Source of the DNA: Flammeovirgaceae bacterium UBA5585
GTDB taxonomy: Bacteria > Bacteroidota > Bacteroidia > Cytophagales > Cyclobacteriaceae
Direction: 5' to 3'
Assembly (NCBI GenBank): GCA_002425185.1
Contig: DILT01000006.1
Location: 34,286-98,285, forward strand
Length of the DNA stretch: 64,000 nt
Shown: one piece after another, positions 61,617 to 64,000 of the stretch
Numbering within the stretch: the first letter of the stretch is position 1
Layout of the letters: each line of letters begins with the position of its first letter
The notes under the pieces: model-generated
Database searches by the model: none
What the model was told of the DNA's origin: nothing
The model's input: only the letters and a program-made list of their open reading frames with translations
Program-made: the position numbers and the translations under genes

Positions 61617-62150
61617 CTAATAGGGAGATTTATACTTTGACTGCCAATCTTTCCAGGTTACATTTTTGTAGTGATCCTCCCCGATAAACTGAATAATTTT
61701 ATGAAACTCTTCCGGTTTTTGATATCCCGGCAAGGGTTGAATCATCCTGAATTCATCGTCAAGAAAAACTACTGTGGGATAGCTAAGTTGATTGTTAAGT
61801 AATGACGCTGCCAGCTGATGATACCCACTGCGGCCATTATCGATAAACTTAAATGTATTTCCGGCAAACACTACATCTTCGCGTTGTTCGGCATTGAATT
61901 TAACGGGGTAAAAATGCTCATTAAGGATTTTAGCGACTTTAGGTTCGCTGAATGTATTCTTATCCATTACTTTGCACCAACCGCACCAGTCGGTATACAC
62001 ATCTATAAAAATCTTACGCTTTTCTGTTTTTGATTTCTCAACGGCCTCTTCAAACGTGAGCCATTTCACCGCGCTTTCGGTAACCGGTACATCAAAAGAT
62101 GTAAAAAGAAGGGTCGCAAAACTGAAAACACTGATATAAATTCTGGACAT
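61617..62150 (-). CDS. Secreted thioredoxin-fold protein
   Basis: Start at 62150 (MSRIYISVFSFATLLFTSF, signal peptide) gives 177 residues. The motif WCGWCKVMD is the active site CGWC of a thioredoxin-fold protein, like the DUF255/thioredoxin_7 type (TDWCGWCK). FIDVYTDWCGWC and YPTVVFLDDE mark the fold. Likely a periplasmic disulfide reductase. Confidence 0.9.
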   Translation of the reverse strand: MSRIYISVFSFATLLFTSFDVPVTESAVKWLTFEEAVEKSKTEKRKIFIDVYTDWCGWCKVMDKNTFSEPKVAKILNEHFYPVKFNAEQREDVVFAGNTFKFIDNGRSGYHQLAASLLNNQLSYPTVVFLDDEFRMIQPLPGYQKPEEFHKIIQFIGEDHYKNVTWKDWQSKYKSPY

Positions 62151-62283
62151 ACTGTAATAATTCACGTGAGTAAGCAACAAATTTAGCATGAAAGGAGGTT
62201 CACTTTTGAGATTAATCTTTTTTCAGAAATCAGAGTAACCAGTCCGGAATACCCCGGTATACTGTACGGATCAATAAGACTAA

Positions 62284-62580
62284 ATGTCCAGAATCGCACA
62301 CATATTACCTAAAAATTCACCGAAACTGGGTGTTTTAAGCGATTTTAAGACTGGCACAGCTTTCGTAAAACGAGTGACTGTGAGCAACAGATTTACCTAT
62401 AAAGAATTCTCCCTTCTCCTTGGCATTATGGTGGCCATCATCATATTGCTGGTGGTTTGGCTTTACCCGGCCGGCACCGAAGCTTCTGAAGTAGGCGGTC
62501 AGGCGCAGCCATTTTTAAACCTGCATTCATTCAAAGCAGCCTTTCAAAAAATTCAAACGGTAGTTCAACTATTTCTGTAG
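62284..62580 (+). CDS. Possible small membrane protein
   Basis: The 98-residue frame has one helix (LLLGIMVAIIILLVVWL) and a plausible flexible C-terminus. GTG codons near 62374 and 62380 could give a shorter product. It overlaps the end of the YkgJ-like gene by 16 bp. No family is recognised, so this is tentative. Confidence 0.4.
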   Translation: MSRIAHILPKNSPKLGVLSDFKTGTAFVKRVTVSNRFTYKEFSLLLGIMVAIIILLVVWLYPAGTEASEVGGQAQPFLNLHSFKAAFQKIQTVVQLFL

Positions 62581-63143
62581 GCGTAGTAAGCCAGTACAGT
62601 TTCAATGGCTTTTCGAATTGCCTGATTGATCGGGTAAAAATCTTTTGTCAATTCATAATCAATTGCATGCAGTTGCATATAATAGTGATGCATCACGGGT
62701 ATTGATTCTACTTCCTGCTCAACTTTATGATATGCCTTTGTATACTGATCGGCTTGTTCGGTTTTGATGATTTCACAGGTGACCAGTTCCTTCTTATCAT
62801 ATTTATTGGTACGCGCGGAAAATCCGAACAGGCGGCAAATCAATCCACGGTGTTTGTACTCGGTACAAAGGCCTGCTCCGGCTTGTGTCGGGTTTAAAAT
62901 AAGGCAAATGGATGAGTCGGATTGTTCAAGTTTTTCCAGCCAGGCAAAGGACTGATCGGCATGATACAGGGCATGCGCAAACGGAAGAAACTCAAGAATG
63001 GTAGCTTCGATATCGGGTTTAAAACAACACTTACCACACCCCCACTTACAATTCAGGCCCGACCAACCCTGAAAGCGGTAAATTTCGTTATCGAGTTTCT
63101 CAAAAACCTGTTCAACAGCCTGTATCTTTTCCTCCAACGTCAT
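62565..63143 (-). CDS. YkgJ-family cysteine-cluster protein
   Basis: The 192-residue protein shows the Cys-cluster pattern GLNCKWGCGKCCFKPDIEA near residues 28-45, a second CTEYKHRGLICRLFGF, and LVTCEI. These cysteines bind zinc or an iron-sulfur cluster in the YkgJ family. Function unknown, cytoplasmic. Confidence 0.85.
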   Translation of the reverse strand: MTLEEKIQAVEQVFEKLDNEIYRFQGWSGLNCKWGCGKCCFKPDIEATILEFLPFAHALYHADQSFAWLEKLEQSDSSICLILNPTQAGAGLCTEYKHRGLICRLFGFSARTNKYDKKELVTCEIIKTEQADQYTKAYHKVEQEVESIPVMHHYYMQLHAIDYELTKDFYPINQAIRKAIETVLAYYAYRNS

Positions 63144-63167
63144 GAGGCAAAGATAGCGGAAACGCCA

Positions 63168-63671
63168 TCAGCCTTTATAGCGAAGTTTCATCGAAAGATA
63201 ACCCTGCTGCTTGTCGACTTCGGTAAACTCAAAATGCTCACGCTGTTTAATATCCTGAAACAAAGGTTTGCCTTCACCCAACACAACGGGAACCAACCCT
63301 AACCACAACTCATCTATCAATCCGGCATTCATAAACGTAGTGGTCAGGCTTGCCCCGCCCCATAGCCAAATGTTTTTTCCCTCTTCCGCTTTGATTCTTT
63401 TCACTGCAGTTATGATGTCACCGCCAAGCAAATAGGTATTCTTTCCTTTAACAGATTTTAGGGTATTAGAGAATACATAACTGGTTTTGTCAGCATAGTC
63501 AGCTGTACCGAATAACGCATAGCTCTTCCTCCCGAAAAAGACCACATCAATGTTATCCAGAAATTTATCCATTTCTTCTTTTGATGGTGGTGGACACCAA
63601 TCGTATTCACCATTGGGGCCTTCAATGAAGCCATCGAGGCTCACGGCTACTCCTAAAATTACTTTTCGCAT
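63168..63671 (-). CDS. Dihydrofolate-reductase-family protein (RibD C-terminal type)
   Basis: The 167-residue protein starts MRKVILGVAVSLDGFIEGPNGEYDW and contains VVFFGRKSYALF and NIWLWGGASLTTTFMNAGLIDELWL, the RibD_C/DHFR-like fold. This is the YyaP/YwjB-like group, thought to be NADPH-dependent reductases of unknown substrate. It is followed upstream by a small unknown gene 11 bp away. Confidence 0.9.
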   Translation of the reverse strand: MRKVILGVAVSLDGFIEGPNGEYDWCPPPSKEEMDKFLDNIDVVFFGRKSYALFGTADYADKTSYVFSNTLKSVKGKNTYLLGGDIITAVKRIKAEEGKNIWLWGGASLTTTFMNAGLIDELWLGLVPVVLGEGKPLFQDIKQREHFEFTEVDKQQGYLSMKLRYKG

Positions 63672-63682
63672 ATCGGTAATAA

Positions 63683-63895
63683 TTACTCAAGTTCTCTACA
63701 CTCAATTCCCCAACTGCGCAACAGATGAAGGGCATCGGTGGGTTTAACCTTATCCGACACAATGCGTAGAATCCGGTCTGCATCGTCCAGGGCAAAATTC
63801 CAGTTCCCATGACCGGCCAATTCGTTCAATACCGGAGACAACGACTTTACCTGAAGCGGAGATTGAACGGAAGTTGAAAGCACAATGACATCCAT
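63683..63895 (-). CDS. Small hypothetical protein (HMA-like fold)
   Basis: The 70 residues read MDVIVLSTSVQSPLQV, then NELAGHGNWNFALDDADRIL and KPTDALHLLRSWGIECRELE. The beta-alpha-beta order resembles HMA-like small proteins in Bacteroidota but lacks a CxxC metal motif. It precedes the DHFR-like gene by 11 bp. Function unknown. Confidence 0.72.
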   Translation of the reverse strand: MDVIVLSTSVQSPLQVKSLSPVLNELAGHGNWNFALDDADRILRIVSDKVKPTDALHLLRSWGIECRELE

Positions 63896-64000
63896 AGTTG
63901 CGAGGTTGACTTAAGGTTAATAAAAGTTCAGAAAGCAAAATCATCAGGATAAGCACTCCGGTGAGTACTCCGGCTATCAGCCATAAAGCCTTTACAAACG
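63896..64000 (-). other. Right-edge open frame with a membrane segment
   Basis: The minus-strand frame open at the right edge encodes a hydrophobic stretch (WLIAGVLTGVLILMILLSELLL) and continues into the small hypothetical gene in another frame down to 63750. It may be the end of a membrane protein whose stop has been lost or a shadow; only the helix supports it. Confidence 0.25.

Noticed and set aside
62190..62283. Purine-rich AAAGGAGG near 62190 as a ribosome binding site
   Set aside because: It is not at the proper distance from any start codon, and Bacteroidota rarely use such sites.

Overview
The window looks like a chromosomal segment of a member of the Bacteroidota, most likely order Cytophagales. 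The grounds are families largely restricted to that phylum (DUF6132, DUF4199, DUF4252, DUF4833), a secreted HYR-repeat protein, an AddAB-type helicase-nuclease pair of the Bacteroidota form, a CzcA-CzcC fusion efflux pump, and TAnnTTTG-type -7 promoter elements. No phage, insertion sequence, CRISPR array or plasmid function was found. Genus cannot be named from the sequence alone.

Layout. 1-3.5 kb: 5' part of a secreted HYR-repeat protein (minus strand), then a small redox-looking operon (DUF6132, a small basic protein, a haem-motif DUF3365 lipoprotein, a rhodanese) and a frameshifted secreted-protein gene. 3.5-9.6 kb: the AddB-like and AddA-like DNA-repair subunits. 9.7-14.8 kb: a coupled operon of a membrane patatin lipase, a TPR sensor kinase and an HTH regulator. 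14.9-15.1 kb: dense intergenic hairpin repeats. 15.1-22.9 kb: a heavy-metal RND efflux system (CzcB, CzcA fused to CzcC) with its two-component system; both promoters carry four tandem boxes of 11 bp at the same distance from a -7 element, which suggests one regulon. 23.1-28.6 kb: flavodoxin and membrane protein, an operon of an acyl-CoA synthetase, two paralogous alpha/beta hydrolases and a VOC protein, and a DUF4833 gene. 28.6-34.5 kb: an operon of a BatA-domain protein, a MazF-type toxin-antitoxin pair, a dihydroorotase homologue without its usual metal-binding histidines, two DUF4199 proteins and a glycosyltransferase.

34.6-43 kb: ExbD, a short SSB, a zinc-ribbon protein, a DUF819 transporter, GAF, sulfotransferase-like, class IV aminotransferase, a free-standing HNH endonuclease, a serine hydrolase, a CDF-like protein and a SemiSWEET. 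43.1-47.1 kb: an ECF sigma operon (sigma, putative anti-sigma, two DUF4252 proteins, ABC ATPase and permease) with a likely self-recognised promoter. 47.2-53 kb: a DUF433/DUF5615 pair, a large secreted VWA protein and small genes. 53.0-57.3 kb: tRNA-Cys, ribosomal protein S1, TolC and an ABC ATPase. 57.4-64 kb: OmpA-like, lipoprotein, histidine phosphatase, NTF2-like, TPR, HD-domain, a 42-residue membrane protein, thioredoxin-like, YkgJ-like and DHFR-like genes.

The most interesting signals are the duplicated four-box operator of the metal regulon, the inner/outer-membrane CzcA-CzcC fusion with an internal signal-peptide-like junction, the ECF autoregulatory promoter, the toxin-antitoxin pair inside a housekeeping-type operon, and a recurrent family of intergenic inverted repeats. 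No wholly new defence or biosynthetic system is evident.
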